From NCBI RefSeq assembly GCF_003054055.1, contig NZ_QBKI01000003.1, positions 372,001 through 436,000 on the forward strand: DNA of 64,000 bases, given 5' to 3'. The position numbers and the translations under genes are program-made. Under the pieces are notes generated by a model, which had not been told where the DNA came from, made no database searches, and was given only the letters and a program-made list of their open reading frames with translations. Below, one piece after another: positions 25,884-34,823 of this stretch. Every line of letters begins with the position of its first letter. The first letter of the stretch is position 1. Source of the stretch: Pontibacter mucosus (GTDB lineage: Bacteria > Bacteroidota > Bacteroidia > Cytophagales > Hymenobacteraceae).

Positions 25884-26126
25884 ATGACACACAAAAAACC
25901 ACTCTTCATCCTTAGCCTCGCGCTTCTCTCCGCTTCTTTAGTTTCCTGTAAACCAGCCTGTCCTATCGGTCCCTGCCAGGTGCGCATGGAGCACATCCAC
26001 GGCGACACCGAGTACCGCGGCCAGCCTATCTGGAAGAAACAGAACCCCAGGGTGGGAGAGAAGTTGGATAAGGTTTCTCAGGAAAAACAGCACGTAGGCC
26101 GCTCCAAAGCCAAAAATAAGGAATAA
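25884..26126 (+). CDS. Small hypothetical lipoprotein
   Basis: This 80-residue protein has a type II signal peptide ending LVSC (Cys22). The mature start is CKPACPIGPC, giving three cysteines within ten residues, and is followed by a basic, Lys/Gln-rich tail (RSKAKNKE). I do not recognise the family. The two extra cysteines could form a disulfide or bind metal. It is 74 bp upstream of gyrA in the same direction, and the spacer has no clear terminator, so read-through into gyrA is possible. Confidence 0.7.
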   Translation: MTHKKPLFILSLALLSASLVSCKPACPIGPCQVRMEHIHGDTEYRGQPIWKKQNPRVGEKLDKVSQEKQHVGRSKAKNKE

Positions 26127-26200
26127 GCTATATAGGCAGTGAGGCCAATTTTGCCTAACTTGCCCTTTCTTACATACCATTTAATTTTACACCTTTTAAC

Positions 26201-28750
26201 ATGCAAGAAGGCGAAAGAATAATACCGATTAACATTGAGGACGAGATGCGCGGTGCGTATATCGACTACTCAATGTCAGTTATCATTTCAAGAGCCTTAC
26301 CCGATGTTCGGGACGGACTAAAGCCTGTGCACCGCCGCGTGCTTTACGGAATGTCTGAACTGGGGGTATCCTATAACAAGCCGTACAAGAAATCTGCCCG
26401 TATCGTTGGGGAGGTGCTGGGTAAGTATCACCCGCACGGCGACTCCTCCGTGTACGACACCATGGTGCGTATGGCCCAGGACTGGTCGCTGCGCTACCCA
26501 CTGGTTGATGGCCAGGGTAACTACGGCTCTATCGACGGCGACTCGCCGGCAGCCATGCGTTACACCGAGGCACGCCTGAAGCGCATTGCCGATGAGCTCT
26601 TGGCTGACTTGGACAAGAACACGGTAGACTTTGTCCCGAACTTCGACGACTCGCTGAAAGAGCCGAGCGTGATGCCTGCCAAGTTCCCGAACCTGCTGGT
26701 GAACGGCACATCGGGCATTGCGGTAGGTATGGCCACCAACATGGCACCCCACAACCTCACCGAAGTTGTAAACGGCATCATCGCCTACATCGATAACAAT
26801 GAGATTACCATTGCCGAGCTGATGCATCACATCACCGCCCCCGACTTTCCGACGGGCGGTATTATCCACGGGTACGACGGGGTGAAAGCCGCCTTCGAGA
26901 CAGGACGTGGACGCGTGCTGATGCGTGGCCGTGCTATTTTTGAGACAACCCCAAGCGGTAAGGAGCAGATCATCGTAACCGAGATCCCTTACATGGTGAA
27001 CAAAGCTTCGCTGATTGAGAAGACAGCCGCGCTTGTAAACGAGAAAAAGATAGAGGGCATTGCCGATCTGCGTGATGAGTCTGACCGTGAGGGCCTGCGC
27101 ATTGTGTATGACCTGAAGCGCGATGCCATCCCGAACGTAGTGCTGAACAACCTCTACAAGTATACAGCGCTTCAGTCGTCTTTCGGGGTGAACAACGTGG
27201 CCCTGGTAAAAGGCCGCCCGATGACCCTGAACCTGAAGGACCTGATCAAGCACTTCGTAGACCACAGGCACGAGGTAGTTGTCCGCAGGACACAGTATGA
27301 ACTGGATGAGGCCAGGAAACGCGCCCACATTCTGGAAGGCTTGCTGATTGCGCTTGACAACCTGGATGAGGTAATCAACCTGATCCGTTCCTCACGTGAC
27401 CCGGAAATTGCCAGAACAGGCCTGATGGAGCGCTTTGCCCTGTCGGAGATTCAGGCTCGTGCAATTCTTGATATGCGCCTGCAGCGCCTTACCGGCCTGG
27501 AGCGCGATAAAATCCAGCTGGAGTACCAGGAGATCATGAAGCTGATCGATTATCTGACCTCGGTGCTTAATGACGAAGGTCTCCGTATGCAAATCATTAA
27601 AGACGAGCTTGCCGAGATAAAAGAGCGTTATGGTGACGTGCGACGTACCAGCATTGAGGCCAGCACAGGCGATATCTCCTACGAAGACATGATTCCGGAG
27701 GAGAACATGGTGATCACCATCTCCCATGAAGGCTATATCAAACGCACCTCACTGAGTGAGTACCGCAGCCAGAGCCGTGGCGGTGTAGGCTCCAGAGGAG
27801 TGGCCGCTTCCAAGGAAAGCGACTTTACTGAGCACCTTTTCATCGCCAACACGCACCACCACATGCTGTTCTTTACAGAGTTCGGGCGCGTGTTCTGGCT
27901 GAAAGTATACGAGATTCCGGAAGGAGGGAAGACGACCAAAGGCCGGGCCATCCAGAACCTCATTCAGATAGAGAAGGATGATAGCGTACGTGCCGTGCTA
28001 AACGTGCACGACCTTAAAAACCAGGATTACGTACTCAACCATAACCTGGTGTTCATCACCGAGCAGGGCACTATCAAGAAAACTGTTCTGGAAGCGTATT
28101 CGCGCCCAAGAACCAATGGTATCAACGCCATCTCCATTAACGAGGGCGACCGCCTGCTTGACGTGCAGCTGACAACGGGTAACAGCGAGATTGTTATTGC
28201 GTTGGAGTCGGGTAGGGCCATCCGCTTTAACGAGTCGCATGTGCGCCCAATGGGCCGTACGGCGGCGGGTGTGCGTGCCGTAACCCTGGCCGGACCAGAC
28301 GACAAAGTTGTTGGTATGGTTTGTGTAGAGAATGAGAGCACGAACCTGCTGGTGGTGTCGGAGCATGGCTACGGAAAGCGCTCACCGCTGGAAGAGTACC
28401 GCATTACCAATCGCGGTGGTAAAGGTGTTAAGACACTGAACATCACCGATAAAACGGGTAAACTCGTTGCGATAAAAGGCGTAACGGATACAGACGACCT
28501 GATGATCATCAACAGGTCTGGTATCACGATTCGCCTGCACGTGAATGAGCTGCGTGTAATGGGCCGTGCCACACAAGGGGTGCGCCTGATTAAGTTAATG
28601 GAAGGAGATCAGATCTCATCGGTGGCGAAAGTGGAAGTGGAGCCGGAGGAAGATGTTGAAGAAATGGTGCTGGAGCAGTCTGACCTTGCGCCTGATGATT
28701 CGCTGCAGCCGGACACGATGATAGATCCTGAAACCACTGACGAAGTATAA
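26201..28750 (+). CDS. gyrA: DNA gyrase subunit A
   Basis: This is the breakage-reunion subunit of the type II topoisomerase that supercoils DNA with GyrB. Length is 849 residues. The catalytic tyrosine is Y121 in AMRYTEARL. The quinolone-resistance region reads [10 protein letters not shown] (77-86), with Ser82 and Asp86 at the E. coli Ser83 and Asp87 positions, i.e. the quinolone-sensitive state. The GyrA-box that marks GyrA rather than ParC is present as [10 protein letters not shown] (about 522), diverged from QRRGGKG. The C-terminal pinwheel ends in a very acidic tail of about 35 residues. It is followed by a TPR gene in the same direction. Confidence 0.96.
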   Translation: MQEGERIIPINIEDEMRGAYIDYSMSVIISRALPDVRDGLKPVHRRVLYGMSELGVSYNKPYKKSARIVGEVLGKYHPHGDSSVYDTMVRMAQDWSLRYPLVDGQGNYGSIDGDSPAAMRYTEARLKRIADELLADLDKNTVDFVPNFDDSLKEPSVMPAKFPNLLVNGTSGIAVGMATNMAPHNLTEVVNGIIAYIDNNEITIAELMHHITAPDFPTGGIIHGYDGVKAAFETGRGRVLMRGRAIFETTPSGKEQIIVTEIPYMVNKASLIEKTAALVNEKKIEGIADLRDESDREGLRIVYDLKRDAIPNVVLNNLYKYTALQSSFGVNNVALVKGRPMTLNLKDLIKHFVDHRHEVVVRRTQYELDEARKRAHILEGLLIALDNLDEVINLIRSSRDPEIARTGLMERFALSEIQARAILDMRLQRLTGLERDKIQLEYQEIMKLIDYLTSVLNDEGLRMQIIKDELAEIKERYGDVRRTSIEASTGDISYEDMIPEENMVITISHEGYIKRTSLSEYRSQSRGGVGSRGVAASKESDFTEHLFIANTHHHMLFFTEFGRVFWLKVYEIPEGGKTTKGRAIQNLIQIEKDDSVRAVLNVHDLKNQDYVLNHNLVFITEQGTIKKTVLEAYSRPRTNGINAISINEGDRLLDVQLTTGNSEIVIALESGRAIRFNESHVRPMGRTAAGVRAVTLAGPDDKVVGMVCVENESTNLLVVSEHGYGKRSPLEEYRITNRGGKGVKTLNITDKTGKLVAIKGVTDTDDLMIINRSGITIRLHVNELRVMGRATQGVRLIKLMEGDQISSVAKVEVEPEEDVEEMVLEQSDLAPDDSLQPDTMIDPETTDEV

Positions 28751-28819
28751 ACCAGTACTTACGGCTTATTTCTCAAGTATAAATACATTTAAGCAAACAA
28801 CACAAACCATTATCTACGT

Positions 28820-29950
28820 ATGAAAAAAGTTCTTTTGACAGCCTTAGTAGCCGGTACCATCTCGGTTGCAAGCGCTCAGAACTCGGCTGTGAACAGTGCA
28901 GTCCTGAACCATAAGAATGGTACGCTTGACAAGGCACTGGCTGACATCGAGAAGGCGACAGAGCATAAGAAAACAAAAGACAAAGCAAAAACATGGTTCT
29001 ACCGTGGCGTTATCTACCAGGACATGATCGGCAACCCGATCTATGGCAAGATGACAGATGAGAACACGCCAATGGTAATCCTGGAGTCTTTTGACAAAAC
29101 AGTGGAGTTGGACGGCCAGAACGGCGAGTTTGCCAAGCAGGTGCCGGAGCGCAAGCAGATGCTGTACGGCCAGGTGCTGAACCAGGCGGTTGAATTCCAC
29201 AACAACCAGGACTGGGCCAATGCCATTGAGAAGTATGAACTGGCGCACAAAATCAGCCCGGAGGATACTACGGCCGTGCTTTATGCAGCCTATGCTTCAA
29301 CCGCTGACAACAAGTATGACCAGGCTATCGGCTTCTACGATGAGCTCCTGAAAATGGGCCACAAAACCGAGGACGTATACAAAGCCAAAGTACAGCTGCA
29401 GCAGGCAACCGAAGCGAGCGATGAGGCGGTAATGGCAACGCTGGCCGACGGCCTGAAAGCGCACCCGAACAGCGTGTACCTGATGCAGGAAGAGCTGAAA
29501 TACTACCTGAAGAACGACCGTGCAGACGAGGCGCTTGCCAGACTTGACAACGCTATTGCCGCAGATCCTAAAAACGCCAGCCTGTACGCTGTAAAAGGCA
29601 ACCTGCTGGAGCGCAAGAAGGATTTGGAAGGCGCGACACAGGTGTACAAAAAAGCCATCGAGATTGATCCTAACAACTTCGACGCTTACTACAACCTGGG
29701 GGTGATGGAGTACAACAAAGGCGCTGAGGTAAACAATAAGGCAGCCAAGATGGACTACAGAACATACCAGAAACAGGGAAAGGCTTTAGAGGCTACTGCT
29801 AAGAAGCATTATCAGGAGGCGTTGCCATACTTTGAGAAAGCGCACCAGATCCAGCCGGAAGATAAGTCTACTATCCAGAACCTGGTAAACATTTACACTC
29901 GTTTAGGTCGTAAAGCCGACGCTGAGAAATTCTCTGCCAAGCTTAACTAA
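28820..29950 (+). CDS. Exported tetratricopeptide repeat protein
   Basis: This 376-residue protein has a Sec signal (about 1-19, ending SVASAQ). The rest is helical with TPR units: clear cores are WANAIEKYELAHKISPED (about 131-148), EALARLDNAIAADPKNASLY (about 239-258) and ATQVYKKAIEIDPNNFDAYY (about 273-292), plus a last unit near 330-355. It is likely a periplasmic scaffold. In other Bacteroidota a TPR gene often follows gyrA, which fits this layout (69 bp gap), but I know of no defined function. Confidence 0.88.
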   Translation: MKKVLLTALVAGTISVASAQNSAVNSAVLNHKNGTLDKALADIEKATEHKKTKDKAKTWFYRGVIYQDMIGNPIYGKMTDENTPMVILESFDKTVELDGQNGEFAKQVPERKQMLYGQVLNQAVEFHNNQDWANAIEKYELAHKISPEDTTAVLYAAYASTADNKYDQAIGFYDELLKMGHKTEDVYKAKVQLQQATEASDEAVMATLADGLKAHPNSVYLMQEELKYYLKNDRADEALARLDNAIAADPKNASLYAVKGNLLERKKDLEGATQVYKKAIEIDPNNFDAYYNLGVMEYNKGAEVNNKAAKMDYRTYQKQGKALEATAKKHYQEALPYFEKAHQIQPEDKSTIQNLVNIYTRLGRKADAEKFSAKLN

Positions 29951-29972
29951 GACTTCAATTTAACGAACTAGA

Positions 29973-30004
29973 GAAGGAGAGGCTGTAAGGCTTCTCCTTT
30001 TTTT
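29973..30004 (+). terminator. Terminator after the gyrA-TPR pair
   Basis: An imperfect hairpin (GAAGGAGAGGCT against AGGCTTCTCC) is followed by seven T residues, 25 bp after the TPR stop. Confidence 0.7.
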
Positions 30005-30366
30005 GTTGGGATAACTTTCTATGAAGTATAGGCAGCCTCGGGTGCATTGAAAGTATAAACAAGGGTTTAGATGGATATTACTTAACATAATATAAATTAT
30101 AGGACTTATAATGTACGATGAAAATCATCTATTTTAAGTGTCACTCATAATGTGCTTTATGTTAAGTAGAATAGTCGGATTTGGGTGATTGACAATTGTC
30201 GCTGTTGCCCAACCACCTGCAGGATTAATCAAACGTAGTATGTGACGCCACCTAAGGCAAAACCGCAACTAAACAAATTGCCGCGTCGTTCATATCAAAA
30301 ATATAACATCCTTATATAGGCTTCTATTATAGAGCTTCTTAAGGAAGATTATCAAACTAAGGAACT
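30005..30366. other. A/T-rich intergenic region upstream of the M48 protease
   Basis: This stretch of about 360 bp has no gene. It holds one AAGTATA near 30050 and a 12-bp perfect inverted repeat (30079-30090 and 30157-30168) separated by 66 bp. It is clearly richer in A/T than its neighbours. It presumably contains the protease promoter, but I see no convincing TAnnTTTG box. Confidence 0.5.
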
Positions 30367-31803
30367 ATGAAAAAATATATGTTTAGTGCAGCAATGGCCG
30401 GTGTGCTGTTGCTGTTTAATTTCTGTGCCACCAACCCCGTTACCGGCAAAAAAGACATTGTACTCATGTCTGAGGAACAGGAAATTGCCTTGGGTGCGCA
30501 GTCCGACCCGGCTGTTTTGGCCCAGTTTGGACTGTATGAGGACAAATCCCTGCAGCAGTTTATCCAGCAGAAAGGTCAGGCCATGGCTGCAGTTTCACAC
30601 CGGCCCGGGTTAAAGTATGAATTTAAGGTGGTGGACTCCCCTGTGATTAACGCCTTTGCCTTGCCGGGCGGCTATGTATACTTTACGCGGGGCATTATGG
30701 CGCACTTTAACAACGAGGCGCAATTTGCCGGTGTGCTCGGACACGAAATCGGGCATATCACGGCGCGCCATTCGGTGCAGCAGCAATCCAAAAGCACGCT
30801 GGCACAGCTAGGCCTTATTACGGGCATGATTATCTCGCCTGAGATCGCCCAGCTGGGTAATGAACTTTCTCAGGGACTGGGCTTGCTCTTCCTCAAGTTT
30901 GGGCGCGACGATGAGCGTGAGTCTGATGAACTGGGTGTTGAGTATTCGACTAAAATTGGCTATGACGCCTCGCAAATGGCCGATTTTTTCCAGACGCTGC
31001 AGCGCCAGCAGGAAAGCAGCGGCCAGATGATTCCGGATTTTCTCTCCACGCACCCCAACCCCGCCGACCGCTATGCCACGGTTCATAAACTGGCTGATAC
31101 CTGGAAGAAAAAGGAGAACCTGACAAACGCCAAAGTGGGTCGCGACAGCTACCTGAATTTAATAGATGGCATTGTGTATGGCGAAGACCCTAGGCAAGGT
31201 TTTGTAGAGAACAGCGTATTCTACCACCCGGAGCTCAAATTCAGATTCCCGGTGCCCTCGGGCTGGGCGCACCACAACTCCCCGCAGGTTTTCCAGATGG
31301 CTCCCCAGGACGGCAGTGCGATGATGAACCTGATGCTCGTGCCCGGCGACAACCTGGAGACAGCGGCCCAAACCCTGCTCAAGAACTTCAACCTGGAGCC
31401 TGTTGAGTCGAAGAGCGTTACCGTGAATGGTCTGCCTGCTATTGCCGTGGTAGCTGATCAGAAACAGGAACAGCAGGTAATCCGCACCCTGACCTATATT
31501 ATCCGCTACGGCAACTATAACTATAGCCTGATGGGTATTACTACCGCCAACAACTTCAACAACTACTTTCAGACCTTCACCAATACCATGCAGAACTTTG
31601 CCGAGCTAACGGAGGCTGACAAACTAAACCGGAAGCCGGAGCGCATTCGTATCATCACCGTGCCGCAAAGCGCCACCTTGTCGCAGGTATTGCAGAACAA
31701 CAACATAAAGCAGGACCGCCTGGAAGAGTTCGCTGTCCTGAACGGCATGCAGCTCTCCGACCGCTTGGAAAAGGGTACCTTGGTAAAAGTGGTGTCGCAT
31801 TAA
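30367..31803 (+). CDS. M48 family metalloprotease
   Basis: This 478-residue zinc protease of the BepA/Oma1-like group has HEIGH at 126-130 and the third ligand in the downstream ERESDELG (about 183-190). The N-terminal signal ends near FNFCATNPVTGKK. Cys20 could be a lipidation site, though the lipobox is not canonical. The envelope location and BepA relationship suggest outer-membrane protein quality control. Residues about 290-420 form a beta-rich domain, and the last 50 residues (ITVPQSATLSQVLQ onward) resemble the C-terminal LysM-like tail seen in this group. It is single, with its own terminator. Confidence 0.88.
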   Translation: MKKYMFSAAMAGVLLLFNFCATNPVTGKKDIVLMSEEQEIALGAQSDPAVLAQFGLYEDKSLQQFIQQKGQAMAAVSHRPGLKYEFKVVDSPVINAFALPGGYVYFTRGIMAHFNNEAQFAGVLGHEIGHITARHSVQQQSKSTLAQLGLITGMIISPEIAQLGNELSQGLGLLFLKFGRDDERESDELGVEYSTKIGYDASQMADFFQTLQRQQESSGQMIPDFLSTHPNPADRYATVHKLADTWKKKENLTNAKVGRDSYLNLIDGIVYGEDPRQGFVENSVFYHPELKFRFPVPSGWAHHNSPQVFQMAPQDGSAMMNLMLVPGDNLETAAQTLLKNFNLEPVESKSVTVNGLPAIAVVADQKQEQQVIRTLTYIIRYGNYNYSLMGITTANNFNNYFQTFTNTMQNFAELTEADKLNRKPERIRIITVPQSATLSQVLQNNNIKQDRLEEFAVLNGMQLSDRLEKGTLVKVVSH

Positions 31804-31831
31804 GAAATTCATTGAAGGCAATCCTTTTACC

Positions 31832-31855
31832 GGCCTCCTCATTGGAGGCCTTTTT
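31832..31855 (+). terminator. Terminator after the M48 protease
   Basis: A 7-bp GC-rich stem (31832-31838 with 31844-31850) and a T5 tract follow 28 bp after the stop. Confidence 0.75.
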
Positions 31856-32040
31856 CATGATAGGCTGGCTCCTCTCCTATGCTGGCGTTGCCTCTATTTG
31901 TAAGGCTTTACACAAGGTTTCTGTGTGTTTATTTTTAAAAAAGTATAAATTTAGAGTTTCATAGCTTTCAGAGCTACGGCAAGTATAATTTTTCCACTGC
32001 CAGTTCGTAAGAGATTATGAACTCCAAAAACTATTGAGCC

Positions 32041-33078
32041 TTGCGAAAACTATTACTGCTTATCACCCTTTTTCTGCTCTCCTCTCCCCTTTTCAGCCAA
32101 AGCCACACGGAAGTGGTTGCCGAGTCAGGCGATGGTATTTACCTGTTGCTGCGCCGCCATGGCCTCGATCCCAGCCAGCACCTGGATTCGTTTGTGGAGC
32201 TAAACCAGGAGAAGCTGGGCAGCAACAATAGCCTTTATGCCGGTAGAACTTATTTATTACCGACGGCTTCTGCAGCTGCCGCTCCCATAGAGACAGCGCC
32301 TGCCACTGCTGCCACTAAGGCTGCCCCGGCTGTGCTTGTGGAGCCCCTCTTTGGGAAGAATTATGAGCGCGTGGAAATAAAGGACAACCAATTGCAGGGA
32401 GCCGTTTTTTACCTGGTCACTGGCCACAGCGGCCCCGATCCGGGAGCCATCGGAAAGTATGGCCCATATATGCTGAGCGAAGACGAGTATGCCTATGATG
32501 TGACCATCCGCCTGGCTCGCCGGCTGATGGAGCATGGCGCCACAGCTTACATGATCATCCAGGACCCGGATGATGGGATTCGGGATGAGCCTATCCTGAA
32601 GATGGATACCGATGAGGTTGGTTATTTCGGAAACCCCATTCCGTATGGGCAGAAAGAACGCCTGCGCAGCCGGGTGGCCGATATTAACCGCTTAGCGGCC
32701 CGTCATAAAGGAGCGCACCAGCGCATGATCTCGGTGCATATTGATAGCCGCAGCCATGGCAAGAACATTGATGTGTTTTTTTACCACCACGAAAACAGTT
32801 CTCCCGGCAAAGCCCTGGCGCAGCGCATACACGAAGTCTTTACCTCCAAGTATAACCGGCACCAGCCCAACCGCGATTATTTTGGTACCGTTACGCCGCG
32901 CAGCAGTTTGTATGTGATAAAGTATAGCCACCCTCCCACCGTGTTTGTGGAGCTGGGCAACATCAAAAATGACAAAGACCAACGACGCTTCGTGATACCC
33001 AACAACAGGCAAGCCCTGGCGAATTGGCTTTGCGAGGGTATTCTGGCAGACTACAAGGCCAGTAGACAAGTAAACTAA
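32041..33078 (+). CDS. N-acetylmuramoyl-L-alanine amidase (Amidase_3)
   Basis: This 345-residue exported protein has a signal peptide of about 20 residues (ending SSPLFSQ), an N-terminal LysM-like segment ending in the pattern AGRTYLLP, an Ala/Pro-rich linker (75-100), and a zinc amidase domain. Probable zinc ligands are H129 (VTGHSG), E149 and H233 (SVHID); the catalytic Glu is E304 (VFVELGNIKN). It would cleave the peptide from the glycan in peptidoglycan. The start codon is TTG at 32041, which is the only start that keeps the signal peptide intact. Confidence 0.87.
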   Translation: MRKLLLLITLFLLSSPLFSQSHTEVVAESGDGIYLLLRRHGLDPSQHLDSFVELNQEKLGSNNSLYAGRTYLLPTASAAAAPIETAPATAATKAAPAVLVEPLFGKNYERVEIKDNQLQGAVFYLVTGHSGPDPGAIGKYGPYMLSEDEYAYDVTIRLARRLMEHGATAYMIIQDPDDGIRDEPILKMDTDEVGYFGNPIPYGQKERLRSRVADINRLAARHKGAHQRMISVHIDSRSHGKNIDVFFYHHENSSPGKALAQRIHEVFTSKYNRHQPNRDYFGTVTPRSSLYVIKYSHPPTVFVELGNIKNDKDQRRFVIPNNRQALANWLCEGILADYKASRQVN

Positions 33079-33272
33079 TGCAGGAAGGAGCGCAACAGTG
33101 CTCCTTTTTTATTGCAGTGTGCTGCACCGCCCCGATACCCATGATAACCTTACTTAAACTTCCCCGTTTAAAGTGGCTGTATTGCACTAAAAGTATAGCA
33201 TCATATTCTAAATATTGCTATAGAGTAATACTTCTTAAGTTTTTATTTCACTTATTTTAATTAATCCAAGCT

Positions 33273-33689
33273 ATGAAGAAGTTGAATTGGTTGTTCCTGC
33301 TGTGCCTGAGTTTTGCATTTGTAGCCTGCGACGACGACGATGAGGATGTGGACCTGGACATTACGGCGCCAACCATCACTATTAGCTCCCCGACCGAGAA
33401 TGCGGTCTATGCACCGGGCGATGAAGTGGTTTTTAGAGCCAATGTGACCGATGATCAGGGCCTGGAGAACATCAAGGTTTTTGTTACCAACCCCACCGGA
33501 AACACCAGCGAAATTGAAGACGACGACATCAGTGATTTCCTGAACGATAACCGCCAGAAAAGCCTTGACCTGAATATATCGCTCCCGGCCGATGCGCCGG
33601 AGGGTGCCTACATCATGACGATAGAGGCCACCGACGAGCAGGGTAATACGGCAGAGGAATCGGTAACGATAAGCGTTGCGCTCCCTTAA
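33273..33689 (+). CDS. Ig-like domain lipoprotein with acidic export signal
   Basis: This 138-residue protein has a type II signal peptide (lipobox FVAC, Cys19). The mature N-terminus is CDDDDEDVD, an acidic run right after the lipidated cysteine as in the lipoprotein export signals of Bacteroidota that send proteins to the cell surface. The rest forms one beta-sandwich of the bacterial Ig/cadherin-like kind (TITISSPTENAVYAPGD, then TIEATDEQGNTAEES). The binding partner is unknown. It is single, and a terminator follows. Confidence 0.82.
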   Translation: MKKLNWLFLLCLSFAFVACDDDDEDVDLDITAPTITISSPTENAVYAPGDEVVFRANVTDDQGLENIKVFVTNPTGNTSEIEDDDISDFLNDNRQKSLDLNISLPADAPEGAYIMTIEATDEQGNTAEESVTISVALP

Positions 33690-34165
33690 TACCAGCGTTA
33701 TACTTTAAAGACCTTCTATTAAGAAAGCAACCGGCTCAGCACTTTGGGCCGGTTGCTTTTTTTGTGAACCATGGGAGCATATAACCCCGGCACTTAACCG
33801 GCATGCGGAAAGCAGCAAGCAAAGTATGTAACCTGAAAAGTATAAACAGCCATTTGAAAGTATAGAAATTAAATTGCCATGAGCCCACGTATAACGCCGT
33901 CTTATACTTTTAGGGGCGGCATTTTGCCATACTTAGGTTTATACTTTTACTGCAAGTATAAAGCCCCTTATCCTTACCGAATACAAAAAGTGCAATTATT
34001 GTATTCTGAGATCTGCAGATTTTTTCCGTTTAGCGGTGTTTCTGTGCTGATACACAATTCTTTATCTTCAAATCTACCAACTAAGTACGGCCGACCTCGT
34101 TAAAATAAGTACCATTATAGTTAAAAATGGTGCAAATACTATGTTACACTTATACAAGGAAGGCT
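33690..34165. other. Non-coding region with terminator and clustered AAGTATA motifs
   Basis: A terminator (33724-33763: 12-bp stem 33724-33735 with 33748-33759, then a T-run) lies at the left. From about 33838 to 33960 five copies of AAGTATA/TATACTT occur in both orientations within some 125 bp. An open frame at 33879-34103 has low-complexity content created by these motifs and no signs of coding. The right end is the leader of the beta-barrel gene. Confidence 0.6.
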
Positions 34166-34768
34166 ATGAAAAAGGTATCTCTACTCATCGCATTTATTTC
34201 AATTTTGAGCTTTAGCGCCAGTGCCCAGATTACAGAAGAAATCCAGGACAGGGCACCGCAGACATCGGCAGCGGTTGCCTATGATGCCATACAGGAAGGA
34301 AACTGGATAATCGGAGCCACACTTGGCAACGTGGGGTTCAACTTCAAGTCAGATTTCTTTTCGCTAAACATTAACCCACGTGCCGGCTACTTCATCAGTG
34401 ATAATGCGGCCATCGGTACGGAAGTGCAGCTGGGGCTGGATATCTACGACGGAGGTGAGACCTTCCGCTACGGCCTCACCCCTTTTGTGCGTTATTACTT
34501 TCCGGAAGGAGCAACGGCAACAGGGCGCTGGTTTGGTGAGGGCGTGGTAGGAATTGGCGGTAGCTCTGAAGAGGACAGCGAAGGCGACTCTGTTTTCTCA
34601 GGCGTGTGGGGCCTCCGGGCGGGCTACGCGCACTTTATAGCGCAGCACGTGGCCCTGGAGGCTATACTTGGCTACACCCGTACCAGCGCGGATATCTCTG
34701 TAGGCAACGGCGAGTCGGGCCTGAACCTGGCTTTGGGCCTGCAGATATACTTGCCCGGCGGCAGATAA
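34166..34768 (+). CDS. Outer membrane beta-barrel protein
   Basis: This 200-residue protein is counted from the ATG at 34166 (MKKVSLLIAF), which begins a standard signal peptide (about 1-21, ending ASAQ). The frame extends 13 codons upstream without signal character. The mature protein shows alternating hydrophobic/polar strands and aromatic ends (GYFISDNAAIGTEVQLGL, RYGLTPFVRYYF, GLRAGYAHFIAQHVALEAI). The pattern fits a small eight-stranded barrel of the OmpA/OmpX-like type. Function unknown. Confidence 0.8.
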   Translation: MKKVSLLIAFISILSFSASAQITEEIQDRAPQTSAAVAYDAIQEGNWIIGATLGNVGFNFKSDFFSLNINPRAGYFISDNAAIGTEVQLGLDIYDGGETFRYGLTPFVRYYFPEGATATGRWFGEGVVGIGGSSEEDSEGDSVFSGVWGLRAGYAHFIAQHVALEAILGYTRTSADISVGNGESGLNLALGLQIYLPGGR

Positions 34769-34792
34769 GAATTGCTAACCAGCTAAAAGTAT

Positions 34793-34820
34793 AAGAGCCG
34801 CTAAGAATTCAGCGGCTCTT
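34793..34820. terminator. Bidirectional terminator between converging genes
   Basis: A 10-bp stem (34793-34802 with 34811-34820) lies between the stop of the beta-barrel gene and the stop of the nucleotide pyrophosphatase gene. Confidence 0.8.
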
Positions 34821-34823
34821 TGT

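Noticed and set aside
26318..27328. A 336-codon frame antisense to gyrA
   Set aside because: It lies wholly within gyrA in the opposite strand, has no signal or family motif, and arises from codon bias of the real gene.
33879..34103. A 74-codon frame in the non-coding region before the beta-barrel gene
   Set aside because: It is made up of clustered AAGTATA motifs and has no start context or family likeness.
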